A DNA stretch of 24,432 nt from JANPJV01 sp031425695 (GCA_031425695.1 JANPJV010000202.1:1-24432), one strand, 5' to 3'; numbered from the stretch's first letter, positions 17,501 through 24,412 are shown. The notes: a model not told the origin generated them from the letters alone. Translations and numbers: made by a program.

Positions 17501-17899
17501 GACCAGCGCTTCATCAGTCCGGCGTTCAACCTGCCGAGCGTCGGCCAGGGCCTCACCCTGTCCTTCCAGAGCCGTCAGCAGATGGAGCTGCGCGCGGCTG
17601 GTGGTTGCTACGATGGCGGCTTCATCGAGGTTTCGGTCAACGGCGGCGCCTACGCACAGGTACCGGCAGCACAACTGTTGACTGATCCCTACAACGGTGC
17701 AATCGCCGCTGGCAATCCGGCCACGCCTGCCCCGGCCTGGTGTGGTGACCCGCAGGCCTATCTCAAGTCGGTCATTGATTTGACGCCGTACGCGGGAATG
17801 ACCAACGTCCGCTTCCGCTTCCGGGTCACTTCCGACGCCTCGGTCTCGCGCGCCGAAGGCTGGAATATCGACAACGTCGAGATCAAGCGCTGCAATTGA
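14576..17899 (+). CDS. Secreted KP-43-like subtilase (S8), copy 2, with extra C-terminal domain
   Basis: 1107 residues; signal peptide about 1-27. The prodomain-like region carries YYPHNAYLV, as in copies 1 and 3. Triad: D255 (AVTDSG), H294 (GGHGTHVAG), S500 (CSGTSMASP); the H-to-S distance (206) equals that of copy 1. A KP-43 beta-sandwich at about 600-715 has LAWTDAPG...ALVNNLDLEV. LVCTNC, an all-beta region and an Fn3-like module (about 800-925) follow, similar to copy 1 down to YHWRVIARNACG. The module is interrupted by LFGNGFE (888-894) and a Gly-rich stretch. Unlike copy 1 it continues into a 175-residue jelly-roll domain (SEDFEGAATGW ... GWNIDNVEI) of the MAM/immune-inhibitor-like type often found on secreted peptidases. 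ATG 14585 is an alternative start. Confidence 0.92.
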   Translation: MARMLRGVVSITAAGAIALAAANLNASGPAGDDPGQISFGAQRFDPTGPGFTARAANKTAAGKALRLVQFRDTPQQSWRDSLEQQQLRVIQYYPHNAYLVWGDDAAASRAESLSFVRWQGTFSPDWKLSPELKGRLGKIGNVQILIYDDGNLSNVLAQIEGFGGRVISTFAAQPDAALQSAIVEIDAGQIALVNALPQVLWSEYASPRAQFDDEISSQIIAGNYNGSNQVTATGYIPYLGTLGLSGAGVTWAVTDSGIDYGNSELTSRIVGGHDFPSCPVVAGQPGNDNSAGGHGTHVAGIIGGAGTIAGGVDANGFHYGIGIAPQVSLVALNPICVGAAPWPPAGGWQENSKRALLLNAIGTNNSWTSGEGAGVGYNATARTHDFMIRDGNFDTPTVNDAFMIMFSGGNSGPGASTITAPKEAKNPIIVGASRNQRVGAINDMASFSSRGPALDGRTLPTITTPGEQIASTKRVGAAAQCGTAIGAGPLANYAFCSGTSMASPQAAGTAALLTQWWRTNNAGATPSPAMIKALLINGAVDMTGPAPIPNNDEGWGRVHLPQSIGLNRSRVHIDQSERLDTVAQVFERSYGVPLSAQPVRITLAWTDAPGAAAANPALVNNLDLEVVAGGQTYRGNVFTAGQSATGGTADNRNIVENVYLPAGQSAITVRVIATTLPGDGVPNVGDTTDQDFALVCTNCVSEPGFTVSMASTLESICAGTTINRSITIGQVLGFNAPVTMSSTGLPAPGTVTFVPNPVLTVPGATQMTVLTTGVANGEYAFTATGTSGTIARSSGFPLFVATQAPVASTLTTPANSATNVPANVQFSWAASAQSFDYVVQVATDPGFSNIIATTTTRSTSWTPAQPLATATQYHWRVIARNACGAQELFGNGFEDSVGGGSGAVSATAAFVTVSAPGDCPAGPAPTIVASEDFEGAATGWVQEVGGVGTNTWAITSLFPFAGTKALQGLTPATASDQRFISPAFNLPSVGQGLTLSFQSRQQMELRAAGGCYDGGFIEVSVNGGAYAQVPAAQLLTDPYNGAIAAGNPATPAPAWCGDPQAYLKSVIDLTPYAGMTNVRFRFRVTSDASVSRAEGWNIDNVEIKRCN

Positions 17900-17924
17900 T
17901 CGCGCGGGAAAGGCGTAAATAAAA

Positions 17925-17952
17925 ACGGGCCGTGTCGAGAGACACGGCCCGT
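17925..17952. terminator. Bidirectional intrinsic terminator
   Basis: A perfect 12-bp stem, ACGGGCCGTGTC / GACACGGCCCGT with a GAGA loop, is preceded by AAAAA and followed by CTGGTTTT. It lies between the convergent ends of subtilase copy 2 (+) and the YceI gene (-). The A-run serves as U-tract on the minus strand. Confidence 0.9.
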
Positions 17953-17975
17953 CTGGTTTTCAGGTTTGGTCGAGC

Positions 17976-18551
17976 TCAACCGGCCTTCTTGGTCTCGGCG
18001 GAAATCTTGACCCAGACCTCGTCGCTGACGTTTGGCGCGTACTTGTCGACCTTGAAGTCGCTGCGCTTGAGCGTGGTGGTGGCATCGAAGCCGGCCATTT
18101 CCGCGCCGGACATCGGGTGCTTGCCGACCTTGTTCACGGTGACGTCGAGCACGACTTCCTTGGTGATGCCGTGCAGGGTCAGGTCGCCGGTGACCTTGAG
18201 CTTGTTGTCGCCGGCCTTTTCGACCTTGGTGCTCTTGAAGGTCGCATCATTGGCCTTGGCCACGTCAAAAAAGTCGCCGCTCTTGAGATGGGTGTCGAAA
18301 TCGGCCACGCCGGAATCAACCGAATCGAGCGGGATGGTGATGTTGACCGATGACTGCGTCCAGTCGCTCGGGTCGAGCTTGAGCTCACCGGTGAAGCTGT
18401 CGAAGCCCGCTTCCATGTTCGAGAAGCCGAAATGGTTCCAGCCGAAGCGGATCTGCGTGTGGTTGGGGTCGAACGTGTAGGTGTCGGCGGCGGCAACCGG
18501 CAGCGCGGCGGTGGCGGCGAGCAGGGCGAGGGCAATCAGCGAAGTGCGCAT
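17976..18551 (-). CDS. YceI-family periplasmic protein
   Basis: 191 residues. ATG 18551 is chosen over an in-frame one 66 nt upstream because it is preceded by AAGGA and starts a perfect signal peptide (MRTSLIALALLAATAALPVAAA). The mature part has the family hallmarks: YTFDPNHTQIRFGWNHFGFSNMEAGF, the sandwich strand VNITIPLDSVDSGVADFDTHLKSGDFFDVAK, GDLTLHGITKEVVLDV and SDFKVDKYAPNVSDEVWVKI near the end. YceI proteins fold as lipocalin-like barrels that bind long-chain isoprenoids or similar amphiphiles in the periplasm. It lies downstream of the GNAT gene on the same strand, but a repeat pair separates them, so it probably has its own promoter in 18552-18640. Confidence 0.95.
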   Translation of the reverse strand: MRTSLIALALLAATAALPVAAADTYTFDPNHTQIRFGWNHFGFSNMEAGFDSFTGELKLDPSDWTQSSVNITIPLDSVDSGVADFDTHLKSGDFFDVAKANDATFKSTKVEKAGDNKLKVTGDLTLHGITKEVVLDVTVNKVGKHPMSGAEMAGFDATTTLKRSDFKVDKYAPNVSDEVWVKISAETKKAG

Positions 18552-18643
18552 GGAAATCCTTGTGAGTCTGGAGGCTGGGTTCAGCGCCGCAAATATGCAC
18601 CCAAAGTTGTGACACACGTGGAATGGTCAGGCGGCGCGGCTTC

Positions 18644-18730
18644 GTAGGTCATGTTGCCCTCGAACGCGGGCTACTTGACGCCGTCGGGTGCGCCGTCAAG
18701 TAGCGCGCGTTCGCGGGCAACATGACCTAC
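18644..18730. repeat. Inverted pair of GTAG-headed REP-like elements, family C
   Basis: The left element (18644-18679) is GTAGGTCATGTTGCCC..CGGGCTACTTGAC. The right element (about 18696-18730, inverted) ends in GGGCAACATGACCTAC. Outer arms of 17 nt are exact complements. Ten nt beyond the right end lies another CCTACG, which carries the stop codon of the GNAT gene; a similar CGTAGGCCATG follows the copy at 9783-9867. Confidence 0.92.
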
Positions 18731-18740
18731 CAGCGCATGC

Positions 18741-19157
18741 CTACGGTCGCGCCATCTCGAAGCGCCGCTCACCATGCGCATCGATGCCGCAGTCGCGCCA
18801 ACCGGCCTGGCGGTAGAAGCGCTCGGCGCGGGTGCCGGGATCGGTCGTCAGCCACACGGAAGGAACGCCCCGGGACCACAACCACGCGAGCATTTCGTCG
18901 TGCAATGCGCGGCCGATCCCGCGCCCGGCAAATGGCGGGTCGATGAACAGTGCCCAGATGTTGCCGGCCGCGGCATTGCCGATCGCAAAACCCACCACTT
19001 CGCCGTCGACTTCATAGACCCAGCCGCGACCTGTTCGCTCGAGCTGGTCGAAGATCTCGTCAGGCCCGATCACCCGCGAAATCAAGCGGTTTTCCTTGAC
19101 GGCCGCGCGGATGCGCATGAGCGCATCGACATCGGAACGTTCGGCGATTCGAAGCAT
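18741..19157 (-). CDS. GNAT-family N-acetyltransferase
   Basis: 138 residues, cytoplasmic. ATG 19157 is preceded by CCAGAGG about 7 nt upstream; an earlier in-frame ATG (19256) would add a meaningless leader overlapping the hairpin after the subtilase gene. The GNAT fold is visible in order: LRIAERSDVDALMRIR (strand 1, helix 1), VYEVDGEVVGFAIGN (strands 2-3), WALFIDPPFAGRGIGRALHDEMLAW (motif A with the acetyl-CoA loop R/Q-x-x-G-x-G at 78-82), VPSVWLTTDPGTRAERFYRQAGWRDCG (motif B). Such enzymes move an acetyl group from acetyl-CoA to an amine; the acceptor cannot be told from sequence. It lies between subtilase copy 3 and YceI on the same strand but is insulated by a hairpin and a repeat. Confidence 0.9.
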   Translation of the reverse strand: MLRIAERSDVDALMRIRAAVKENRLISRVIGPDEIFDQLERTGRGWVYEVDGEVVGFAIGNAAAGNIWALFIDPPFAGRGIGRALHDEMLAWLWSRGVPSVWLTTDPGTRAERFYRQAGWRDCGIDAHGERRFEMARP

Positions 19158-19243
19158 TTTTCGACCTCTGGAGACTGGCGCGCGTAAGTCTGCACCAGCC
19201 ATCGCAAGTGCGCAGGCAGGCAGCGCGCGTACCCCTGGAACGT

Positions 19244-19269
19244 CCGCGGACTGCATCAGCAGTCCGCGG
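19244..19269 (-). terminator. Strong hairpin after subtilase copy 3
   Basis: A perfect 11-bp stem, CCGCGGACTGC / GCAGTCCGCGG with an ATCA loop, lies 11 nt after the subtilase stop on the minus strand. No U-tract follows, so it may be a weak or Rho-assisted terminator or an mRNA 3'-end stabiliser. Confidence 0.6.
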
Positions 19270-19280
19270 CGTGCTTCAAC

Positions 19281-22200
19281 TCATTCGAAGCCGTTCTGCA
19301 GCAGGAAGTCGTTCGTGCACATGCCCGGCGTAGAGGCGTTCGTGATGCCGACCTCATCCAGGTAGAAGCCTTCTTCCTCGGAACCCGGGTCGGAGGAGAA
19401 GCGCCAGCGCACGCGCACGGTCTGGCCGGCGAAGCTCGCCAGGCTGGTCGTGAAGGTGTTGAACAGAGTCGTCGTTGTGCCCGAGAACGCACCCTGTGAT
19501 GCCGGGTACCCACAGGCGTTGATGGCCGGGTTTCCAGTTTGACTGAAGTTGCTCGGGAACCCGCCGTTGGGCGGCAATTGAACCCAGCTGTTGCCCCCGT
19601 TGGTGGAGATCTCGGTAACCACGCCGTCCCAGTTCACTTCAAGGTCGTAGCGTGCCTTGTAGGTCATTACGGCCCCGGCCTGGACCATGATGTCCGGCGT
19701 GGTAATGGCGGCGCAGACGTCCGGCGAATACAACGCCTGGCCCGGCTCAGCATTGTGGTAGCTCAAGGTCCCTGTGCTGATGCGCGTCGTGCTCAAGTAC
19801 CAGGGCGACTGCAGCTCGAGGAAGGATGGCGAATCCGCACCGTCGGTAAACGTACCGGGCGTCGGGGACAGGCCGAACGGGGTGAACTTCTGGCGTGCCG
19901 TCCCGTTGCTCTCATTGCCGCCGTTGGGACCCGGATTGCCGCTGGTAGCGTCCTCAGCGCGGACCGCATAGAAGTAGGTGGTGAGCGATTGCGCAGTGGT
20001 GTCGCTGAACGCGGTCGAGCCGTTGACCGTGGCGATCTTGTTGCCCACGCCCGGCGTAAAGAAGGGATCGGTACTGCGATAGACGTTGTAGCGAAGCACC
20101 GGTGCCCCTGGGCAGTTGGAAGTACCTGCGGTCCAATTGAGCGTGGTTCCGCAGGACGGGCCGCTCAGGCGTGAAGCGGTCAGCGTCCCCTCGTTGTAGG
20201 TCGGATCCAGCGTGCATGCCTGGGTCGACTGGACTTCTTTGCAAAGCGAGACCGGGCCTTCACCATTCACGTCCACGCCGCGAATGCGATAGGCATAGGT
20301 ATAGCCGCCTTGAGTGCCAGTATCGAGGAAAGTGTTCCCGGCCGTGCTGCTGGTGGTGCCGACGTACTGGAAAGTGCGTGAGTCGGCACTGGCACAGGTG
20401 CCGTCTGCCCGATAGACCTGATAAGCCGATGCGAGCGGCACCCCGGACGATGCAGTGACCTGCATGCCGCCGGCCAGATTGGCGACGGTGAAATCGCTGG
20501 GTGCCGTGGTCACCGCAGTAGCGGCGGCCGCCATCGACACAGCCAGCCCGTAACCCTGGCGATCGGAAGCGGCAATGCCGGAACCAGGCACCGATGTTCC
20601 TTTGACCCGAATCGTGTACAAGCCAGCGATTGGGGCCGTGCGTATTACCTGCTCGACGGTGTCGAGCGTATCGGCAGTTCCGTTGGCTACGCTGTTAGCG
20701 ACAGCGCCAACCCCGACGACGTTATTCCCGCGGTACAGAACCCCGGACCCGTCGGAAACCTCCAGATCGAGATTGTTGACCAACGCAATACCGGCACCGA
20801 GCGCGCCAGGAACGTCGTTCCATACGAGGGTGGCACGAAATTCGGCGCCCGCCGCGACCTGTACCTGATACTCGTGCTGTTCGCCGGTGCGCAGGCCATT
20901 CTGATTCTTGAGGCCGAAAACACGCAGGTCACGACTGTCGCCCGTGAAAAACAGGTTGGAATCCAGCCAGATGCGACCCCAGCCGCCAGTGTTGTCCGGG
21001 GAGACCGGGAGGAAGGCGGTGCCGTTCAGCAGGACTGCCTTCATTTCCGCGCCGAGCGGGTTGCGCTGGTTCAGCGTGAACACGGAGCCGGTGGGGTACA
21101 TGCCGTCGTAGAAATACTGGCGCATCAGGGCAGCGCCGCCGGCGACCGTCGGCGTCGACATCGAAGTGCCGCTGTTGCTGCGAGTGATGGCCTGGTTCGG
21201 GTTCGCCGGCGGATTGTTATCGACATCATTTCCCGCGGCCGACACGATGCTGCTGCCGGGCGCCTGGATGTCGGGCTTGCGCCGGCCGTCCGAGGTAGGG
21301 CCCCAGTTGCTGAAATTCGCTACGGTGGTGCTGTTGCCATGCCCCAGGGCGCCAACGGTCAGCGCGTTCTTGCTGTGCGCCGGATGGCCGATGCTGCCGA
21401 GGCCAGGATCGTTGTTGCCGGCGGCGAAAGCGATCAGCAGGTCTTCGGCGAGGTAGGCGGCACGGTCGACGCCGGCATCGGAGCTGTTGTAGACCCCGGT
21501 ATTCGGTGCGCCGTAGCTGTTGCTGGAAATGAAGGCGCCGGCGGCACGCGCCTGCAGGAACATGTTGGTATCGGAGTCCCCGGTCAAGCTGTTGCTGGTG
21601 TCGTTGCCGATGTCCTGGAACAGGATCTGGGCGTGCGGTGCCATGCCCTCGCCGGACTGGTAATTCACCGCCAAGTTGGTGGATGCCGCTCCGGCATCGC
21701 CCGCGACGGTGCCCGAGGTGTGGGTGCCGTGCCAGCTGCTGCCATTGTCATAGGGTGTTCCGCCCGTCACCAGCGGCGTTGGACCGGCGATGTTGAAATA
21801 GCCGACCACCTTGCGATCCGGCCACAGCTGCCCGACCGTCGGCGGCTGCGTATTCACTGCATCGGTGATCTCGGTGTTGACGATGCCGTTCTTCGAATAA
21901 CGATTGAACCAGCCTTCGTTGCGATCGAGGCCTGAATCGGCGACGGCGACGACCTGGCCGGTGCCGAGCAGCCCGCGCGCCCAGATCGGGGCGAAGCCCG
22001 GCACGCCGCCGACGGGCGCCGAGGACGCGTTGCCCTGGATCGGGCCGACCGAGTCCACGTTGTACGTGCGCGGGAATTCGAACAGCTCGATCCAGCCGAC
22101 CAGGCGCTTGTGGGCAATGTCTGCCAGCGCACTCTGCAGCTCTGGCGTGGAGATTTGCACCAACACCCGCGGTAATCCAGCGCGGGTCTTGTTGCCGCTT

Positions 22201-22766
22201 TGTACGGCGCTGCCGACGACTTCACGCACGGATTGCTCGAGGGCGGCGATCGACTCGCCTTCAAAACCGATCACGTTGACCCACACCATCTCGCCCGGAT
22301 TCGGCGCGAGCGCGGCAGCGGTCACGTCCGGCGCCAGCTTGTGCACCGGCTCCCAGGGGCCGGCGAAACGCAGGCCGCCGAGCTGCTGCAAGGCGGCGAC
22401 GTCACCGCCAAAGCGGACGAGGTAGGCGTTATGTGGGAGATATCCGGAGATCTGCGCGCCGGCTTCCTTGAGCCTGGCCGGGGCGGATGCGAGTGCCGCA
22501 TCGTCGAACTGCACGATGAAGCGGTCGCTCGGTTCGGCCGCCGTTCGCGAAACCAGCTGGGCCGGCGGCGTCAGTCGCTGCGTGGCAGGGTTGTAGATGC
22601 CACTGGTCAGTACCAGCAACCGATGATCACGCGCTGCCATCACCGCTTCGGTTGACGGTCGGGCGGCAGTCTTCACCTCGCGACCGTCCACGCCGATCGC
22701 TGACACTGAAGCCGCTGCGAATGCGAGCGTTGCCGCGATTGCGGCGCTGAGCATGCGATTGTTCAT
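19281..22766 (-). CDS. Secreted KP-43-like subtilase (S8), copy 3, with C-terminal NGFE tag
   Basis: 1161 residues; signal peptide about 1-23 (ending VSAI). The prodomain-like region carries YLPHNAYLV and WEPVHKLAP, as in copy 1. Triad: D277 (VAVADSG), H346 (WHGTHTSG), S535 (NSGTSMSTP); SNSYGAP carries the oxyanion Asn. A KP-43 beta-sandwich (about 630-730) has LVWNDVPG...ALVNNLDLEV. Two Fn3-like modules (about 745-960) follow, with several Cys. A jelly-roll domain (about 970-1145) shows WYLSTTRISTG, DICAA-like DVCAAITTPDI, YDLEVNWDGVVTEIS and SEEEGFYLDEVGI, typical of domains attached to secreted peptidases. The protein ends exactly in DFLLQNGFE. It is more distant from copies 1 and 2 than they are from each other. 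It is divergent from trxC. Confidence 0.93.
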   Translation of the reverse strand: MNNRMLSAAIAATLAFAAASVSAIGVDGREVKTAARPSTEAVMAARDHRLLVLTSGIYNPATQRLTPPAQLVSRTAAEPSDRFIVQFDDAALASAPARLKEAGAQISGYLPHNAYLVRFGGDVAALQQLGGLRFAGPWEPVHKLAPDVTAAALAPNPGEMVWVNVIGFEGESIAALEQSVREVVGSAVQSGNKTRAGLPRVLVQISTPELQSALADIAHKRLVGWIELFEFPRTYNVDSVGPIQGNASSAPVGGVPGFAPIWARGLLGTGQVVAVADSGLDRNEGWFNRYSKNGIVNTEITDAVNTQPPTVGQLWPDRKVVGYFNIAGPTPLVTGGTPYDNGSSWHGTHTSGTVAGDAGAASTNLAVNYQSGEGMAPHAQILFQDIGNDTSNSLTGDSDTNMFLQARAAGAFISSNSYGAPNTGVYNSSDAGVDRAAYLAEDLLIAFAAGNNDPGLGSIGHPAHSKNALTVGALGHGNSTTVANFSNWGPTSDGRRKPDIQAPGSSIVSAAGNDVDNNPPANPNQAITRSNSGTSMSTPTVAGGAALMRQYFYDGMYPTGSVFTLNQRNPLGAEMKAVLLNGTAFLPVSPDNTGGWGRIWLDSNLFFTGDSRDLRVFGLKNQNGLRTGEQHEYQVQVAAGAEFRATLVWNDVPGALGAGIALVNNLDLEVSDGSGVLYRGNNVVGVGAVANSVANGTADTLDTVEQVIRTAPIAGLYTIRVKGTSVPGSGIAASDRQGYGLAVSMAAAATAVTTAPSDFTVANLAGGMQVTASSGVPLASAYQVYRADGTCASADSRTFQYVGTTSSTAGNTFLDTGTQGGYTYAYRIRGVDVNGEGPVSLCKEVQSTQACTLDPTYNEGTLTASRLSGPSCGTTLNWTAGTSNCPGAPVLRYNVYRSTDPFFTPGVGNKIATVNGSTAFSDTTAQSLTTYFYAVRAEDATSGNPGPNGGNESNGTARQKFTPFGLSPTPGTFTDGADSPSFLELQSPWYLSTTRISTGTLSYHNAEPGQALYSPDVCAAITTPDIMVQAGAVMTYKARYDLEVNWDGVVTEISTNGGNSWVQLPPNGGFPSNFSQTGNPAINACGYPASQGAFSGTTTTLFNTFTTSLASFAGQTVRVRWRFSSDPGSEEEGFYLDEVGITNASTPGMCTNDFLLQNGFE

Positions 22767-22992
22767 CTGTCACCCTGTCGACGCGCGGCGACCGCGCAAG
22801 AGGACCGGCAGCATCCTGCTTTCACCAGGCCTGCGCAATGTCGACACCCGGTGTTCACCCGGATTGTTTACGCGTGCGGCGATGGCCGTTAAGGCGCAGC
22901 ACCGTAATTGACGCGCCGGAATGCGTTCGACCGGCCTTGATAGCGTGGGCAGCGATCCCATCTCAGGAACGACAACTCGATGGAGAACCAAC

Positions 22993-23430
22993 ATGAGCGA
23001 GCCCTTGCATATCGTCTGCCCGGATTGCGGGATCACCAACCGCGTGGCCGAGGACAAGCTCGCCGATGCGCCGGTCTGCGGGCGCTGCAAGAAGCAGCTG
23101 TTCCAGGGCAAGCCGGTGGTACTCGACAGTGCCGGCTTCACGCACATGGTGGCGAGCTCCGAGCAGCCGGTGCTGGTCGATTTCTGGGCGCCGTGGTGCG
23201 GCCCCTGCCGGCAGATGGCGCCACACCTCGACAGCGCCACCCGCCAGCTCGAGCCGCGCGTACGCGTGGTCAAGCTCGACACCGAAGCCAATCCCGACAT
23301 TGCCCAGCAGTACCAGATTCGCAGTATCCCGACCTTGGCCATATTCCTCGGCGGCCGCGAAATCGCCCGCAGCGCCGGGGCGCGGGGCGCGGCGGATATC
23401 GTGCGCTTCGTGGCGGAGGCGGCGGGGTAA
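22993..23430 (+). CDS. trxC: Thioredoxin 2 (zinc-finger thioredoxin)
   Basis: 145-residue cytoplasmic disulfide reductase. The N-terminal zinc-binding module has two CxxC pairs, C9-P-D-C12 and C29-G-R-C32, which separates TrxC from TrxA. The thioredoxin domain has W-C69-G-P-C72 in DFWAPWCGPC, and the cis-proline region SIPTLAIF. Length matches the family (about 140). ATG 22993 is chosen because of a GGAG 8 nt upstream (22982-22985) and because family members start MS.PL.IVCP.C; an in-frame ATG at 22921 adds a non-conserved leader. In E. coli trxC belongs to the OxyR regulon; no OxyR site could be verified here. It is divergent from subtilase copy 3, with 226 bp between. Confidence 0.95.
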   Translation: MSEPLHIVCPDCGITNRVAEDKLADAPVCGRCKKQLFQGKPVVLDSAGFTHMVASSEQPVLVDFWAPWCGPCRQMAPHLDSATRQLEPRVRVVKLDTEANPDIAQQYQIRSIPTLAIFLGGREIARSAGARGAADIVRFVAEAAG

Positions 23431-23498
23431 CCACCGGTATCCGGTTTCGGTTTTCAAAAAAAGCCGAGCGAGAACATCGCGCCATAGCCACTGCTGTG

Positions 23499-23610
23499 CT
23501 CCCCTCTCCCGCGCTTCTTGGGAGAGGGGTCGGGGGAGAGGGCGCTTCTTTTGATCGGCGCAGAGCCCCTCTCCCCCAACCCCTCTCCCCAAGAGCATGG
23601 GAGAGGGGAG
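23499..23610. repeat. Large inverted repeat of CCCCTCTCCC-type elements, family E
   Basis: The left copy (about 23499-23542) is CCCCTCTCCC, a short loop, GGGAGAGGGG, then a tail TCGGGGGAGAGGG. The right copy (about 23565-23610) is its inverted counterpart with loop CATGCTCTT. Each copy makes its own hairpin and the two also pair with each other. It has no GTAG head, so it is a different class from families A-D. It lies between trxC and the pseudouridine-synthase-like gene. Confidence 0.9.
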
Positions 23611-23665
23611 CAGGAAAGGCTCCAGCGGCGTCTACAATCGAGTTCCGCCGCTTGCAGAATTATCC

Positions 23666-24388
23666 ATGACCGAACCCATGCGTCTCGCCAAGCACGTATC
23701 CGCCATGGTGCCGTGCTCTCGCCGCGAGGCGGAGCTGTACATCGCCGGTGGCTGGGTGCGCGTCGACGGGGAGGTGATCGAGGAGCCGCAGTTTCGATTG
23801 ACGACGCAGTCGGTGACCCTGGATGCCGATGCCGAGCTGGCACCGGCGACACCGGCGACGCTGGTGTGGCATAAGGCGGCCGAGCTGGATCTGGGAGCGG
23901 ATGGGCGTGGCGGGGCGGCGCTGGTGACACCGGCGACGCGCGCCAGCGATGACTATTCCGGGGTGCGCCTGCTCAAGCGGCATTTTGCGCACCTGGGCTC
24001 GATCGTGCCGCTCGAGGCGGCGGCGAGCGGCATGGTGGTGATGTCGCAGGATCGCGGGCTCGCCGCCAAGTTCGCCGATGACGGCGATCGGTTCGAGCAC
24101 GAGTACGTGGTCGAGGTGGGTGCGCCCGGCACCGCTGCGGCGCTGGCGAGCATCGAATCCGGAAAGGGCATCGTTGCGCGCGCGCCGACCGCGATCAAGG
24201 CCAGCTGGCAGAGCGAGGCGCGCCTGCGCATTGCGCTGAAGTCCTCAGCGCCCGGACAGGTCAGGATCTTGTGCGAGTCAGCCGGCCTGGAAGTCCTTGC
24301 GATCCGCCGCCTGCGCATCGGCCGCATCTCGATGGGCAAGCTGGCCGTCGGTCAATGGCGCTACCTGGCGCCGAGCGAGCGCTTTTGA
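23666..24388 (+). CDS. S4-domain, RsuA/RluF-family pseudouridine-synthase-like protein with altered active site
   Basis: 240 residues. Residues 1-60 are an S4 RNA-binding domain (RLAKHVSAMVPCSRREAELYIAGGWVRVDGEVI). The rest aligns by eye with RsuA/RluB/RluE/RluF enzymes, which isomerise uridine in rRNA: the active-site block GRLDxxSxGLLxLTxDG corresponds here to VPLEAAASGMVVMSQDRG, followed by FEHEYVVEV. The catalytic Asp position is E117 and the preceding Arg is Pro. The usual HKPxG loop is also degraded (WHKAAEL). I recall similar PLE-type relatives in xanthomonads, so this may be a family-wide change of function rather than local decay. The reading frame is intact. ATG 23666 is the start of the S4 homology; an upstream ATG at 23597 lies in the repeat. 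Confidence 0.82.
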   Translation: MTEPMRLAKHVSAMVPCSRREAELYIAGGWVRVDGEVIEEPQFRLTTQSVTLDADAELAPATPATLVWHKAAELDLGADGRGGAALVTPATRASDDYSGVRLLKRHFAHLGSIVPLEAAASGMVVMSQDRGLAAKFADDGDRFEHEYVVEVGAPGTAAALASIESGKGIVARAPTAIKASWQSEARLRIALKSSAPGQVRILCESAGLEVLAIRRLRIGRISMGKLAVGQWRYLAPSERF

Positions 24389-24412
24389 GGGGTGGGTGCG
24401 CTTGAATGCCCC

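Noticed and set aside
16064..17674. 536-residue open frame on the minus strand
   Set aside because: Antisense to subtilase copy 2; composition-driven, no domain.
19158..19256. Longer GNAT protein starting at 19256
   Set aside because: The leader would overlap the hairpin after the subtilase gene; ATG 19157 has a good ribosome binding site and starts at the first GNAT strand.
23433..23456. Intrinsic terminator after trxC (ACCGG-TAT-CCGGT then T-rich)
   Set aside because: The stem is only 5 bp and the T-run is interrupted; termination is more plausibly at the large repeat beginning at 23499.
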